In this document: one piece after another, positions 17,705-27,170 of the stretch | Layout of the letters: every line of letters starts with the position of its first letter | Position numbering within the stretch: position 1 is the stretch's first letter | NCBI GenBank assembly: GCA_019638575.1 | Contig: JAHBTN010000004.1 | Coordinates: 62,001-126,000 of the forward strand | Direction: 5' to 3' | Source of the DNA: Ferruginibacter sp. | Lineage (GTDB): Bacteria; Bacteroidota; Bacteroidia; Chitinophagales; Chitinophagaceae | Length of the DNA: 64,000 nt | Translations under genes and position numbers: made by a program | Notes under the pieces: model-generated | The model's database searches: none | What the model was told of the DNA's origin: nothing | What the model saw: the letters and a program-made list of their open reading frames with translations, nothing else

Positions 17705-17974
17705 ATGAACAAAGCTGAATTGATTTCAAAAATTGCAGATGATGCAGGTATCACAAAAACCCAGGCTAATGCCTCTTTAGATTCTTTTGTAGCTGCTGTT
17801 ACTAAAACTTTAAAAGGTGGCGGTAAAGTTACTTTAGTAGGATTTGGAACTTTCTCTGTTTCAAAAAGAGCTGCCCGTAACGGTCGTAACCCACAAACAG
17901 GTGCTGTTATCAAAATTAAAGCAAAGAAAGTTGCTAAATTTAAAGCCGGTAAGGAATTATCTGCTAAATTGTAA
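17705..17974 (+). CDS. HU family DNA-binding protein
   Basis: An 89-residue nucleoid protein that bends and compacts DNA as a dimer. It starts MNKAELISKIADDAGITKTQA and carries the HU/IHF signature GFGTFSVSKRAARNGRNPQTG (about residues 46-66), the DNA-binding arm. The length is exactly that of the family. The start at MNKAEL is set by the family and by the promoter; an in-frame ATG upstream at 17621 precedes the promoter. A terminator follows. Confidence 0.97.
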   Translation: MNKAELISKIADDAGITKTQANASLDSFVAAVTKTLKGGGKVTLVGFGTFSVSKRAARNGRNPQTGAVIKIKAKKVAKFKAGKELSAKL

Positions 17975-17994
17975 TTTTGTATCAACCTAAAAAA

Positions 17995-18026
17995 AAGCAA
18001 GGTGCTTAAGTGCCTTGCTTTTTTTA
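17995..18026 (+). terminator. terminator of the HU gene
   Basis: AAGCAAGG (17995-18002) and CCTTGCTT (18013-18020) form a stem followed by seven T. It sits about 20 bases after the HU stop and before the small ribosomal protein gene. Confidence 0.85.
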
Positions 18027-18060
18027 TAACAAATCATTTTTAAAAAATAAAACACATTTT

Positions 18061-18186
18061 ATGGGACGTGGAGATATCAAAACTAAAAAAGGAAAAATTT
18101 TTGCCGGTTCGTACGGTAAAAAAAGGCCTTCAAAAACTACTGTAAAAGCAGTGGCTCCAAAAAAGAAAGCTGCTACAAAAAAATAA
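18061..18186 (+). CDS. 30S ribosomal protein THX
   Basis: A 41-residue basic protein starting MGRGDIKTKKGKIFAGSYGK, followed by KRPSK and a lysine/alanine tail. This matches the small bacterial ribosomal protein THX, first seen in Thermus and common in Bacteroidota, which sits in the head of the 30S subunit. Too short for ordinary gene-length filters. It lies 34 bases after the HU terminator, so transcription may come from partial read-through or an unseen promoter. Confidence 0.9.
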   Translation: MGRGDIKTKKGKIFAGSYGKKRPSKTTVKAVAPKKKAATKK

Positions 18187-18205
18187 GCATCATTTAAAAA
18201 TTTTT

Positions 18206-18249
18206 GCCATTACATTATTAGTATTCAACTAAAAAAATAATGTAATGGC
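18206..18249. terminator. 14-bp inverted repeat between THX and pdxH
   Basis: GCCATTACATTATT (18206-18219) and AATAATGTAATGGC (18236-18249) form a perfect 14-bp stem with a 16-base loop. It lies between two convergent genes, so it probably ends transcription from both sides, though neither side has a classic T-run directly after the stem. Confidence 0.6.
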
Positions 18250-18254
18250 CTATA

Positions 18255-18899
18255 TCAGGGTGCCAGCCTTTCTATCTTCCAACTGCCATCTTGTTGCAGG
18301 CTATACTGTAATCGGTCGTGCAGCCGGTTTAACCGCCCTTGCCAAAATTCAATAACAGTGGGCATTACTACATAGCCACCCCAGTGCAAAGGCCTGTCAA
18401 TAACTCCTGAAGCAAATTTTTCTTCTGCTGCTAATATGTTTTTTTCAATTACATCCCTTGATACAATCACTTTACTTTGCGGCGATGCCCAGGCGCCAAT
18501 GCGGCTTCCCACCGGCCTCGATTGAAAGTATTCATCGCTATCTTGGTTACTTATTTTTTCTACCCTGCCCGTTATCCTTACCTGCCTCTCTAACTCTTTC
18601 CAAAAAAATACAAGAGCAGCATGTGGGTTTTCAAGCAGTTCGTTTCCTTTTTTGCTGTTGTAATTTGTAAAGAAAACGAACCCTTCATCAGAAAAAGATT
18701 TCAATAAAACAATCCTTGCATTGGGCATGCCAGATGGTGTGGCTGTGGCAAGCGTCATGGCATTCACTTCCAATATCTCGCTTTCCACCGCTTCCTCCCA
18801 CCATTTTGAAAACTGTTTAAAAGGATTAGATGCAAGGTCTTGCTCCAGCAGGCTTTTTAACTGGTAATCTTTCCTGATACCTGCAATATCTTTTTTCAT
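18255..18899 (-). CDS. pdxH: pyridoxamine 5'-phosphate oxidase
   Basis: Oxidises pyridoxine or pyridoxamine phosphate to pyridoxal 5'-phosphate using FMN. 214 residues, as is usual. Seen: PNARIVLLKSFSDEGFVFFT (FMN-binding strand pair), NSKKGNEL, RPVGSRIGAWASPQS, and the C-terminal IEFWQGRLNRLHDR and ERLAP end that binds substrate. It stands alone, convergent with the THX gene. Confidence 0.96.
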   Translation of the reverse strand: MKKDIAGIRKDYQLKSLLEQDLASNPFKQFSKWWEEAVESEILEVNAMTLATATPSGMPNARIVLLKSFSDEGFVFFTNYNSKKGNELLENPHAALVFFWKELERQVRITGRVEKISNQDSDEYFQSRPVGSRIGAWASPQSKVIVSRDVIEKNILAAEEKFASGVIDRPLHWGGYVVMPTVIEFWQGRLNRLHDRLQYSLQQDGSWKIERLAP

Positions 18900-18944
18900 C
18901 GTTATATTTTTCTACTGCAAAATTCACCTAATTAATCCAAACAA

Positions 18945-18976
18945 AAAAGCATCCTGATATACGTCAGGATGCTTTT
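18945..18976 (-). terminator. terminator of the Yip1-like gene
   Basis: AAAAGCATCCTGA (18945-18957) and TCAGGATGCTTTT (18964-18976) form a 13-bp stem with a six-base loop. The minus strand continues with T residues. It lies 20 bases after the stop of the gene ending at 18996. Confidence 0.85.
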
Positions 18977-18995
18977 ATATTATCATTCAACAAAA

Positions 18996-19580
18996 TTAAC
19001 GCATCATACTTGCAGCCGAAATGCCCATTGCAGCAAACAATACGGCGCCCAAAACTGCAGCCAGTATAAAGTAAATGGCAATCATTACCAGGTACGCTAC
19101 CACCATATACACCACTTTTTTATCTTCGGGTGTTTTCTTTAACGGGCCTATACCCAGGTACATAAGGTAAATACCATAAACCCATGCAGCCAATGGAAGC
19201 AACCAGCCTAATACCGGAATGAAAGAAAGTAATGCACCAATATATGAAGGCGTTGCTGAGTAAGCAACAAGCTGCGCCGATTTACCCATATTTTTTTCAG
19301 AAGCAAAACTTGGCGCCAGCATATCAACCACAATAACTGTTATATAATATGCAAGTACTGTAGAAATAAATGCAATAACAGCTAAAATGATAAAATACTT
19401 TAGCCCTAAGGTTCCTGCAAATAAAAAACCCTTTAACAAAGAGCCTAAAGATGCAATTACTGCCAGTGGTAATACATAGCCCATTAATAAAGATTGTGGA
19501 GTAGCTGTTTCTTCATTAATAACCTGCCACTCGGTTTTAGGGGTAATTAAAATGTTTTTTACCCTGTCGATTATGTTCAT
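18996..19580 (-). CDS. Yip1 family membrane protein
   Basis: A 194-residue protein with about five transmembrane helices. It starts MNIIDRVKNILITPKTEWQVI, the typical amphipathic opening of bacterial Yip1-domain proteins, followed by membrane segments near residues 30-55, 58-80, 100-135, 150-170 and 172-190. Its role in bacteria is not known. A strong terminator follows. Confidence 0.85.
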   Translation of the reverse strand: MNIIDRVKNILITPKTEWQVINEETATPQSLLMGYVLPLAVIASLGSLLKGFLFAGTLGLKYFIILAVIAFISTVLAYYITVIVVDMLAPSFASEKNMGKSAQLVAYSATPSYIGALLSFIPVLGWLLPLAAWVYGIYLMYLGIGPLKKTPEDKKVVYMVVAYLVMIAIYFILAAVLGAVLFAAMGISAASMMR

Positions 19581-19683
19581 AAGTAATAAGTTTTAGGATA
19601 GTAAAATAAAAAATAGGTTTCAGCAAAACAAATGTTTACACATATATTTTTATATTGTACATCACCGGTTATGGATTGCGTTG

Positions 19684-20178
19684 CTATTTTTTCTCAGCTT
19701 CTAAATGAGCCAGCCTGGCTTTTAAACCATCATTTTCAAGCCTGGTAGATTCTAATGTGCTTTCTATTTCGGCAAAACGAGCCGTAGCTTGTTGTAATTT
19801 TATATTTCTTTGATGTAATGCCGTTAATTGCTGTTCTACATCGGTGAGTTGTGTTTGCAGGTATGTATAATCGCTCAGTAAATCGTTGTATTTTTTATTT
19901 AGCCTGGCCATTTCGGTAAGATCCTGGTGCAGTTCCAGCTCTCTTTCTTCGGCGCCAATTGCCTGCTGCTCTTTAACGCCTAGTTTATTATTAATACTCT
20001 CAAGTTCTAACTTTTGTTCATCAAAACGGCTTCTTAATTCAGTAACTGCAGCCAGTTCGTCATTCAGTAATTCTATTTCACTTTCTCTTGAAGCAAGCAT
20101 GGCATTGGCATCGGCCAACTGAACCTGCAGGCTTTCATTTAATGAAACAATTTTTTTCAGTTGTTCTTCGGTTAACAT
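19684..20178 (-). CDS. coiled-coil protein of unknown function
   Basis: A 164-residue, almost wholly helical protein made of heptad-like Leu/Glu/Gln-rich sequence (LTDVEQQLTALHQRNIKLQ, ESTLESTRLENDGLKARLAHL). No signal peptide and no known domain. It starts 31 bases after the stop of pyrH on the same strand and is probably co-transcribed. It may be a structural or scaffold protein; nothing more can be said from sequence. Confidence 0.7.
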   Translation of the reverse strand: MLTEEQLKKIVSLNESLQVQLADANAMLASRESEIELLNDELAAVTELRSRFDEQKLELESINNKLGVKEQQAIGAEERELELHQDLTEMARLNKKYNDLLSDYTYLQTQLTDVEQQLTALHQRNIKLQQATARFAEIESTLESTRLENDGLKARLAHLEAEKK

Positions 20179-20209
20179 ACAATAAAAATTTTATTGAACC
20201 GTGTTTTAA

Positions 20210-20920
20210 CTAACGTACAACTGTACCTACTTTTTCGCCACTTACAACTTTTAACAGGTTGCCGGGAGTGTTCATATCAAAAACAACAATAGGCAGGTTG
20301 TTTTCCATGCAAAGCGTAAAGGCTGTCATGTCCATTACCTTTAGGTTCTTTTGTATGCAGTCGGCAAAAGAAATCGTTTCGTACTTTGTTGCTGTAGCAT
20401 CTTTTTCGGGGTCGGCAGAGTAGATACCATTTACCCTTGTACCTTTCAGGATTACCTCTGCTTTTATTTCAATTGCCCTTAGTGAACCGGCTGTATCGGT
20501 TGTAAAATATGGATTGCCGGTGCCGGCACCAAAGATTACAACACGGCCTTTTTCGAGGTGGCGCATGGCACGGCGGCGGATATACGGTTCGGCAATTTGC
20601 TCCATTTTTATGGCGCTTTGCAGCCTGGTGTAAATGCCTGCTTTCTCAAGGCCGCTTTGCAGGGCCATACCATTTATAACTGTAGCCAGCATACCCATAT
20701 AATCGCCTTGAGCCCTTTCAATTCCGCTCTCAGCCTCGTTCATACCACGGTATATGTTGCCGCCACCAATTACAATGGCCACCTGCACACCCAATTCTGT
20801 TATTGATTTTATATCCTGGGCATAGCGTGATATGACTTCACTGTCTAAACCAAAATTTTTATCGCCCATTAAAGATTCGCCGGAGAGTTTGAGAAGGATT
20901 CGTTTGTACTTAGGAAGCAT
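20210..20920 (-). CDS. pyrH: UMP kinase
   Basis: Phosphorylates UMP to UDP in pyrimidine nucleotide synthesis. 236 residues, as is usual for bacterial hexameric UMP kinases. Seen: [16 protein letters not shown] at the N-terminus, [10 protein letters not shown], the [16 protein letters not shown] segment and [15 protein letters not shown] possible -7 box TATCTTCG lies at 20939-20946. A coiled-coil gene follows at 31 bases. Confidence 0.97.
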   Translation of the reverse strand: MLPKYKRILLKLSGESLMGDKNFGLDSEVISRYAQDIKSITELGVQVAIVIGGGNIYRGMNEAESGIERAQGDYMGMLATVINGMALQSGLEKAGIYTRLQSAIKMEQIAEPYIRRRAMRHLEKGRVVIFGAGTGNPYFTTDTAGSLRAIEIKAEVILKGTRVNGIYSADPEKDATATKYETISFADCIQKNLKVMDMTAFTLCMENNLPIVVFDMNTPGNLLKVVSGEKVGTVVR

Positions 20921-20938
20921 CTGCTTAATTATTTTTTG

Positions 20939-20946
20939 CGAAGATA
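20939..20946 (-). promoter_or_regulatory. possible -7 box of pyrH
   Basis: The minus strand reads TATCTTCG, one base off TAnnTTTG, 18 bases before the pyrH start. The same TTCG variant is seen before rplM. Confidence 0.4.
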
Positions 20947-20951
20947 TATTT

Positions 20952-21755
20952 TTATGGCCGTTTAACTGCTTTTATGGAGTACATCATCGGCATTTTTTCA
21001 TCCATGCCTTTTATCCGCCACATTTCATCAGTGCCTTTTTCAAGATTATTAAAGCAATTAAAGGGCGAAAAAGGGAATTCGTTAAATTGAATCACCTGTA
21101 ATTGGTATTGAATTAATGCATTAAAAATTTCAGAAAACGGGTGGTTCCATCCATGCTCTATTGATTTGATAGGAGCATTCCTATCGCTGTAAGTGCCCGA
21201 GATTTCTTCAGTTATTACCTCTTTATTAAAATAATTGTATTTTATTTTTTCAAGATTATCGTCCATCATCCACAAGGCGGGATGAAAATCGGCGATATAA
21301 AAAATGCCGCCGGGTTTTAAAAAATGAGAAATAATACCGGCCCAGCAATCCAAATCGGGTAACCATCCGATGGTACCATACGAGGTAAATACGATATCGA
21401 ATTTTTTATCAAGGTGCTTCTTTAAATCATACACATTGCAACAGATAAATTCGGCAGATGATTTGATCTCATTCTTTATTTCATTGGCCAATTTAATCGC
21501 TTCATCACTCAGGTCAACCCCGGTAACTATGGCACCTTCCCTTTCCCAGCTCATGGTGTCCATCCCAAAATGGCATTGCAGGTGTAAAAGTGATTTTCCT
21601 TTTACATCGCCCAATTCATTTAATTCGATTGTTGTTAAGGATGACATTCCTTTTTTAAATCCTTCCAAATCGTAAAATGCAGAATCTTTATGTACACCTG
21701 TGCGTTTATTCCACGAAAGGCGGTTGGCATCAAAATAAGGCTGGTAGTTTTCCAT
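20952..21755 (-). CDS. class I SAM-dependent methyltransferase
   Basis: A 267-residue methyltransferase. It has motif I as [20 protein letters not shown], a motif II region [14 protein letters not shown], and [20 protein letters not shown] and [18 protein letters not shown] further on. The family methylates small molecules or unknown acceptors; the substrate cannot be told. The start at MENYQPYF is preferred over an in-frame ATG seven codons upstream. It lies upstream of pyrH on the same strand with a 31-base gap. Confidence 0.85.
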   Translation of the reverse strand: MENYQPYFDANRLSWNKRTGVHKDSAFYDLEGFKKGMSSLTTIELNELGDVKGKSLLHLQCHFGMDTMSWEREGAIVTGVDLSDEAIKLANEIKNEIKSSAEFICCNVYDLKKHLDKKFDIVFTSYGTIGWLPDLDCWAGIISHFLKPGGIFYIADFHPALWMMDDNLEKIKYNYFNKEVITEEISGTYSDRNAPIKSIEHGWNHPFSEIFNALIQYQLQVIQFNEFPFSPFNCFNNLEKGTDEMWRIKGMDEKMPMMYSIKAVKRP

Positions 21756-21817
21756 TACCAATATTACAAAAAACAATCGTCTTAAAAATCTAACAGGTTT
21801 TAAATATCATTTATTAT

Positions 21818-22750
21818 TTATTTAGATTTTACAAACCGGATTGTTTCTTCCTTACCGTTATACATTATTTTCAACAGGTACACACCGGCAGCATAGCGGC
21901 TCACATCCAGGCTAATGCCATTGCTGTTTGTAACAGATTGCTGCGATATTAATTTGCCGCCATTGTCAAATACCTGCAATTGCAATTTATTAATGATAGC
22001 ACTGTTGCTGATAGCAATATTAAGTTTATCTGCCACAGGGTTTGGAAAAACAGAAAGCAGTACATCATTATCAAGCACCCGCAATAAAACTATATTGCTG
22101 TATTTAAAACTTCCATCGGCATCAACCATTTTTAGCCTGTAAAAATTATTCCCCGTCAATGGAAACTCATCAACTGATGAATAATTTTTTGCCGTATTGC
22201 TGTTGCCCGCTGCTAAAACATTTTTAATAACCGTAAAACTATTGGCTGTGGCCGAACGCTCCAGTTCAAAATGCGATGTGTTTATCTCCTGGCTTGTAAC
22301 CCATTTAAGTAAATTGGTTTTGCCAAGTTGCTCGCCGGTAAACGACAATAATGTTACCGGTAAAGGGCCCATGGGATATATCACATGCGACCACCCATCG
22401 CCAACGCCACCATAAAATATTGTATTAGGCGCTATGCCGAAATTATTAAAATGCCAGCCATCGCCTTCTCCGCCTAAAAAAATTGAATTAGGTGCCGGGT
22501 TATAACTACTATTGTGCCAGCCATCACCTTCTCCACCCAAAAAAATTGAATTGGCCATTACATTATTAGTATTATTGTTCCATCCATCGCCATCGCCGCC
22601 AAAAAAAATATTATTTGCAGCGCCGGTAAAGCTGATAAAATTACTACCATCGCCTGCACCACCAAAAAATATTGTATTGTTGGGTGGTTGTGCAGTAAGC
22701 GGCATTACGTACAAAATGTAAATAGCTATTAATATTAATTTTCTTTTCAT
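21818..22750 (-). CDS. T9SS cargo protein with five 21-residue GDGW repeats
   Basis: A 310-residue secreted protein. Signal peptide at residues 1-20, then five repeats of exactly 21 residues beginning at N25, N46, N67, N88 and N109, each of the form NxIFxGGxGDG(W). A T9SS linker with LPVTLLSFTGEQ and a fibronectin-like region follow, then a C-terminal type A sorting domain (SVFPNPVADKLNI ... GVYLLKI ... IRFVKSK). The product should be exported and fixed to the cell surface. The acidic GxGDG turns might bind a metal such as calcium (inference). It starts 31 bases after the FGE-like gene and is probably its operon partner. Confidence 0.85.
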   Translation of the reverse strand: MKRKLILIAIYILYVMPLTAQPPNNTIFFGGAGDGSNFISFTGAANNIFFGGDGDGWNNNTNNVMANSIFLGGEGDGWHNSSYNPAPNSIFLGGEGDGWHFNNFGIAPNTIFYGGVGDGWSHVIYPMGPLPVTLLSFTGEQLGKTNLLKWVTSQEINTSHFELERSATANSFTVIKNVLAAGNSNTAKNYSSVDEFPLTGNNFYRLKMVDADGSFKYSNIVLLRVLDNDVLLSVFPNPVADKLNIAISNSAIINKLQLQVFDNGGKLISQQSVTNSNGISLDVSRYAAGVYLLKIMYNGKEETIRFVKSK

Positions 22751-22781
22751 TGTTATATTTTATTATGTTGAAAAGAAAAAA

Positions 22782-24173
22782 TTATTCACCTGTGCGTACA
22801 GCCCTTCCATTAAACAAGCCATATAAAGATGCATAATCTAAGGTACCACTGCTTCTATCACATATTCTTAATGAAGTAGGCCCGGAAATATAGGCTCCGC
22901 CCCTTGTTGCCATTGCATAATTATTGGATGGTGATTGCCAATTTAATGTATTAGCCTCTGCAGTGGCACTCAAAACACCATCGCCATGAATACCGTTGAA
23001 TGACCTACCTGTTGTATTACCTGCATGTACCACCAATTCACCATAATTGCCACTCATTTCCATTATACCATAAAAAGTGGCGCCACTGCTGGTGCGGTTA
23101 CTTGTGGCTGTTGCCAATGCACCACAACGCATGGGTACGCCCGGGCCACCGGCATAATTGGCATTACCAGTTGCCCATGTTTCATTTGCCGCACCCTGGT
23201 TGGATGCTGTTGTAATGGCCGAAATGGTAGTGTTGCCCCAGGCATATTCTAATGGGCTTGGCAGGTTATTACCACCACGGCAGGCTTTTTCATATTCCAG
23301 TTCAGTCATGGGGCGCATGGCTGCCCAGTCTAACCAGGCTAAAAAATTTTGAATAGAAAATAAATCGGCTGCCCTTTCAGGTTCTGTAACCACCATATTA
23401 GGCACAAGCCCGGTTGCGCCTACGCTGTTTCGTGCATTGGCATTGGTTTGATCTAATGTGTTTAAAAAATCAACCACCTGTTGCCTGCTAAATTCGTATT
23501 TCATACTCCAAAATGCATTGTATCCTTTTGGAAAAGCTGCGGGAATAGTACCAGTATTGTCAAAATAAGTATCGGCATATAACTCGCCGGCGTTAGTACC
23601 ACAGTTAATAGCGTTTTCGCTTGTTACGGGAAACCATGTATCAACAAGGCCGTCTCTAAACTTGTATGTTTCGTTAGATGAATTACCCAAATTAAAAGGG
23701 CTTTGGGGCACATACACCATTTCAACAGCGTACACCCTTACTTCTACATTTTCATTATCCAGTACGCCATCGGTGCCGTAGTTCCAGCGCAGGCCGGCGG
23801 CAGTCCAGTTTACGTTTCCAATACCATCGGCATTGCGGTACATCCAGGCGCCTTTTCCATCGGCCGAAATTTTTATAACACTTCCAGTAGGTATAACCTG
23901 GCCCGTAGTATTTAAAGTGGCATGCTGCCATACCGAAGTGCTTTGCTTACGGTATTTTACAAAAATCCAGCAGCCATCATAATTACTTTCGTTGGTACTG
24001 GTGCGCCAACTGTTTTGCCAGGCAATATCGTAATTTACTTGTGTGTAATGTGTAGATAAAGGGCCTGCAGTAATTTTAGGGCCTAATGATACTGTTGAAA
24101 CAACTACATTGTTTGCTTTAATGGTAACCAATGTTACAAGGAAGCAAATTGCTGATAGGGCTATTTTTTTCAT
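22782..24173 (-). CDS. secreted formylglycine-generating enzyme-like (SUMF1 domain) protein
   Basis: A 463-residue exported protein with a signal peptide at about 1-20, a Bacteroidota-specific N-terminal beta domain (residues 25-150) and a C-terminal SUMF1/FGE-sulfatase domain (about 170-460: YEFSRQQVVDFLNTL, MTELEYEKACRGGN, YAWGN, GGAYISGPTSLRICDRS). Catalytic cysteines of true formylglycine enzymes are not evident, so it is likely a structural or sugar-binding relative. No sorting domain is seen. It precedes the GDGW repeat cargo gene. Confidence 0.8.
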   Translation of the reverse strand: MKKIALSAICFLVTLVTIKANNVVVSTVSLGPKITAGPLSTHYTQVNYDIAWQNSWRTSTNESNYDGCWIFVKYRKQSTSVWQHATLNTTGQVIPTGSVIKISADGKGAWMYRNADGIGNVNWTAAGLRWNYGTDGVLDNENVEVRVYAVEMVYVPQSPFNLGNSSNETYKFRDGLVDTWFPVTSENAINCGTNAGELYADTYFDNTGTIPAAFPKGYNAFWSMKYEFSRQQVVDFLNTLDQTNANARNSVGATGLVPNMVVTEPERAADLFSIQNFLAWLDWAAMRPMTELEYEKACRGGNNLPSPLEYAWGNTTISAITTASNQGAANETWATGNANYAGGPGVPMRCGALATATSNRTSSGATFYGIMEMSGNYGELVVHAGNTTGRSFNGIHGDGVLSATAEANTLNWQSPSNNYAMATRGGAYISGPTSLRICDRSSGTLDYASLYGLFNGRAVRTGE

Positions 24174-24190
24174 ATTTATTTTTTAGATTA

Positions 24191-24198
24191 CAAATATG
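24191..24198 (-). promoter_or_regulatory. possible -7 box of the FGE-like/GDGW operon
   Basis: The minus strand reads CATATTTG, one base off TAnnTTTG, 17 bases before the start at 24173. The 231-base gap to the divergent acylase gene shows no other clear signal. Confidence 0.35.
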
Positions 24199-24404
24199 AT
24201 TACTAAAGGAATTATAAAACATACGTACTGGTGGGTATTTATTTGTTTTAAATAACTGTAAGGATAAAACGAAAAAATTGTTTCATCATTTTTTACTATA
24301 CCATCAGGGAAGTAACAGTAATTATTTATGTAACTGTTACATTCCATCTTTGTAACTGTGGCATTATTTTTTGCTTTACTTTTATCTCTCTTAAACAGCT
24401 CCTC

Positions 24405-26618
24405 ATGTTCAAAAAATTATTCCTGCTTTTACTGCTCCCTGTTCAGCTATGGGCACAAAATTTTTCCCAATCGGAAATAAGCCGCTGGCAACAACAAGCG
24501 CAGCATGTTAGTATCATCCGGGATAAAATGGGTATTCCGCATATTTATGGCAAGACAGATGCAGATGCTGTTTTTGGTTTGCTATATGCACAATGTGAAG
24601 ATGATTTTAAAAGGGTGGAGATGAACTATATTGAAAAACTGGGCCGGTTAAGCGAAGTAAAGGGAGAAAAGTTTTTGTATGAAGACCTGTTGATTCGCCT
24701 GGAAGTAGATGCCGAACAGGCACAGAAAGATTTTGCCAAAGCGCCGCAATGGTTACAAAAACTTTGTAATGCTTTTGCTGATGGAATTAATTTTTATCTC
24801 TACACACATCCGGCAGTTAAACCTGCATTGCTCACCCGTTTTCAACCCTGGTATCCCTTTTTATGGACAGATGGAAGTATTGGCGCCATCAATACCGCCG
24901 GGTTGAATGCCCGTGATTTAAAAAATTTATACGAAACCGGTGAGGCCGTTGCAACCAATCACTTTACAGCAGAAAACGAAACAGCGCAACAGTTTTTTCA
25001 AGATGAAAATCTTAGCGGATCCAACGGTTTCGCCTTTGCGCCAAAAATTACAGAAGATAAAAATGCTATATTATACATCAATCCGCATGTTACGTTTTAC
25101 TTCCGGCCCGAAGTGCATGTGGTTAGCGAAGAAGGGCTGAATGTGTATGGCGCCGTTACCTGGGGACAGTTTTTTGTGTATCAGGGTTTTAATGAGCATT
25201 GCGGATGGATGCACACCAGCAGCGCAGTAGATGCAGCCGACAGCTATATTGAAAAAATGTCAAAAACGGATAAAGGCTGGCTCTATAAATATGATAACAA
25301 GCAAAGAAAAGTGCGAGAAGAAAAAATTACATTGAAATACAAAGAAGGTGAAGCATTAAAATCAAAAACAATTACCGCCTTGTTTACACATCACGGCCCG
25401 GTGATGGGATATAAAAACGGACAATGGCTGAGTGTAAGAGCCGATAACCAGATAGCTGGCGGATTGGAACAAAGCTGGCTTCGCAATAAAACAAAAAGTT
25501 TTGCTGATTATAAAAAGACAATGGATGTAAAAGGCAATATTTCAAACAACACGGTGTATGCCGATGCAGAGGGAAACATTGCTTACTGGCATGGAAACCG
25601 AATTCCTATTCGGGATACAAAATATAACTGGAGCCAACCGGTTGACGGCAGCATTAAAGAAACTGAATGGAAGGGCTATCATGCCATAAATGAAATTGTG
25701 CAAAGTATCAATCCGCAAAACGGATGGCTGCAAAACTGTAATTCCACTCCATTTACAGTAGCCAATAATTTCAGCCCAAAAAAAGAAGATTATCCTGCTT
25801 ACATGGCACCCGATGGTGAAAACTTCAGGGGAATCAATGCAGTAAGAACACTGAATGAAAACAATAATTACAATTTAGATAAAGTAATAAAGGCAGGATA
25901 CGATACAAGGCTTGCGGCATTTGAAGTATTGGTGCCGGCTCTGGTAAAAGCTTTTGAAAAAAATGTAAAATATCCTGATTCGTTATATGCTTTATTGGTG
26001 GGGCCGGTTACGGTATTAAAACACTGGGACTATCGCAGCAGCGAAAATTCCATTGCCACTACATTAGCAATTGAATGGGGTGAACGAATACTGCCGCTTA
26101 TTATAACAAGTGCAGGAACTGACTTCGTTGCAAAAACAAAACGTTTTACTGACGAAGCAAAACCGGAAGCTTTGTTGTTGCCTTTATTAACAACCATTAC
26201 AGATTTACAAAAAAGATTTGGCAGATGGCAGATAGGCTGGGGGCAAATCAACCGCTTTCAAAGAATATCATCTGATATTGAAAACAGGTTCAACGATGAT
26301 CTGCCGAGCTATCCCGTTGGTTTTGCATCTTCCTTTTGGGGAATGTTGCCTTCTTACAGCAGCCGCATTTTTCCCGGAACTCAAAAAAGATATGGCGTTA
26401 CTGGCAACAGTTTTATTTGTGCAGTAGAGTTTGGACGATTGGGTAACAATAAAATTAAAGCAAAAGCTTTATTAGCCGGAGGCCAAAGTGGTGATGAAAA
26501 ATCTCCCCACTTTTTTGATCAGGGAAAAGCATACAGCAAAGGACAGTTCAGGGATGTTTGGTTTTATAAACAAGATGTACTTAACCATGCAGAAAGAACC
26601 TATCAACCCGGAGAGTAA
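24405..26618 (+). CDS. penicillin acylase family protein (acyl-homoserine-lactone acylase-like)
   Basis: A 737-residue N-terminal nucleophile hydrolase made as a precursor. Signal peptide MFKKLFLLLLLPVQLWAQ, then the alpha chain to residue 205. Autocleavage is expected before Ser206 in SGSNGFAF, followed by the beta chain with HVTFYFRPEVHVV, FTHHGPVMG and NNTVYADAEGNIAYWHGNR. Relatives cleave amide bonds in penicillins, acyl-homoserine lactones or other acylated compounds in the periplasm; the substrate here cannot be told. It is directly followed by a decayed serine hydrolase gene. Confidence 0.9.
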   Translation: MFKKLFLLLLLPVQLWAQNFSQSEISRWQQQAQHVSIIRDKMGIPHIYGKTDADAVFGLLYAQCEDDFKRVEMNYIEKLGRLSEVKGEKFLYEDLLIRLEVDAEQAQKDFAKAPQWLQKLCNAFADGINFYLYTHPAVKPALLTRFQPWYPFLWTDGSIGAINTAGLNARDLKNLYETGEAVATNHFTAENETAQQFFQDENLSGSNGFAFAPKITEDKNAILYINPHVTFYFRPEVHVVSEEGLNVYGAVTWGQFFVYQGFNEHCGWMHTSSAVDAADSYIEKMSKTDKGWLYKYDNKQRKVREEKITLKYKEGEALKSKTITALFTHHGPVMGYKNGQWLSVRADNQIAGGLEQSWLRNKTKSFADYKKTMDVKGNISNNTVYADAEGNIAYWHGNRIPIRDTKYNWSQPVDGSIKETEWKGYHAINEIVQSINPQNGWLQNCNSTPFTVANNFSPKKEDYPAYMAPDGENFRGINAVRTLNENNNYNLDKVIKAGYDTRLAAFEVLVPALVKAFEKNVKYPDSLYALLVGPVTVLKHWDYRSSENSIATTLAIEWGERILPLIITSAGTDFVAKTKRFTDEAKPEALLLPLLTTITDLQKRFGRWQIGWGQINRFQRISSDIENRFNDDLPSYPVGFASSFWGMLPSYSSRIFPGTQKRYGVTGNSFICAVEFGRLGNNKIKAKALLAGGQSGDEKSPHFFDQGKAYSKGQFRDVWFYKQDVLNHAERTYQPGE

Positions 26619-26662
26619 TTTGGCAACTACGTCTTAATTTCATTTCACAAAAACAACACAAG

Positions 26663-27132
26663 AAGAAGTGTATTCCTTTATTGTTTATTCTATTTATTTC
26701 GTGCAAAGAAAAAAAGACAGACAACAGCATTGCAAAAAAGCCGGATGAGTATTTAGCCGGTCAGCAAAAATATTATCGCTTTAACGGTAATGTGCTGGTG
26801 GCAGAAAAAGGCAAAATTATTTTTCAGAAATATTAAGGCTTTGCCAATTATGAAAAACAATCTACAATAAATGATAGTTCAGTTTTTGAATTAGCTTCGG
26901 TTAGTAAACAATTTACTGCATCTGTAATTTTGCTTCTAAAAGACAGGGGAAATTGAAACTAACCGGATCTTTAAGACAATATTTTCCCTAACTCCCTTAT
27001 TATAATATAACATTAAAACAAATGCTCACACATGTTTCCGGTCAGCCGGAATATGAAGGTATTATGGATGAAAAATGGCCGCATCAATCCTTATAATACA
27101 AAACACCTGCAGAATATGCAATTGCGTGATGA
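26663..27132 (+). pseudogene. decayed serine hydrolase (beta-lactamase/class C family)
   Basis: Reads as a lipoprotein start (KKCIPLLFILFISCKEK) without an ATG, then RFNGNVLVAEKGKIIFQKY, a stop, GFANYEKQSTINDSSVFELASVSKQFTAS with the SxxK catalytic motif (SVSK), and after a frameshift TLKQMLTHVSGQPEYEG. At least four in-frame stops, one frameshift and loss of the start show it is dead. Only about the first 150 of some 400 family residues remain. Intact relatives are periplasmic beta-lactamase-like hydrolases. Confidence 0.85.
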
Positions 27133-27170
27133 GTTTTTTCAGGCATTAAGCATCAAGAATATTTGAAAAC

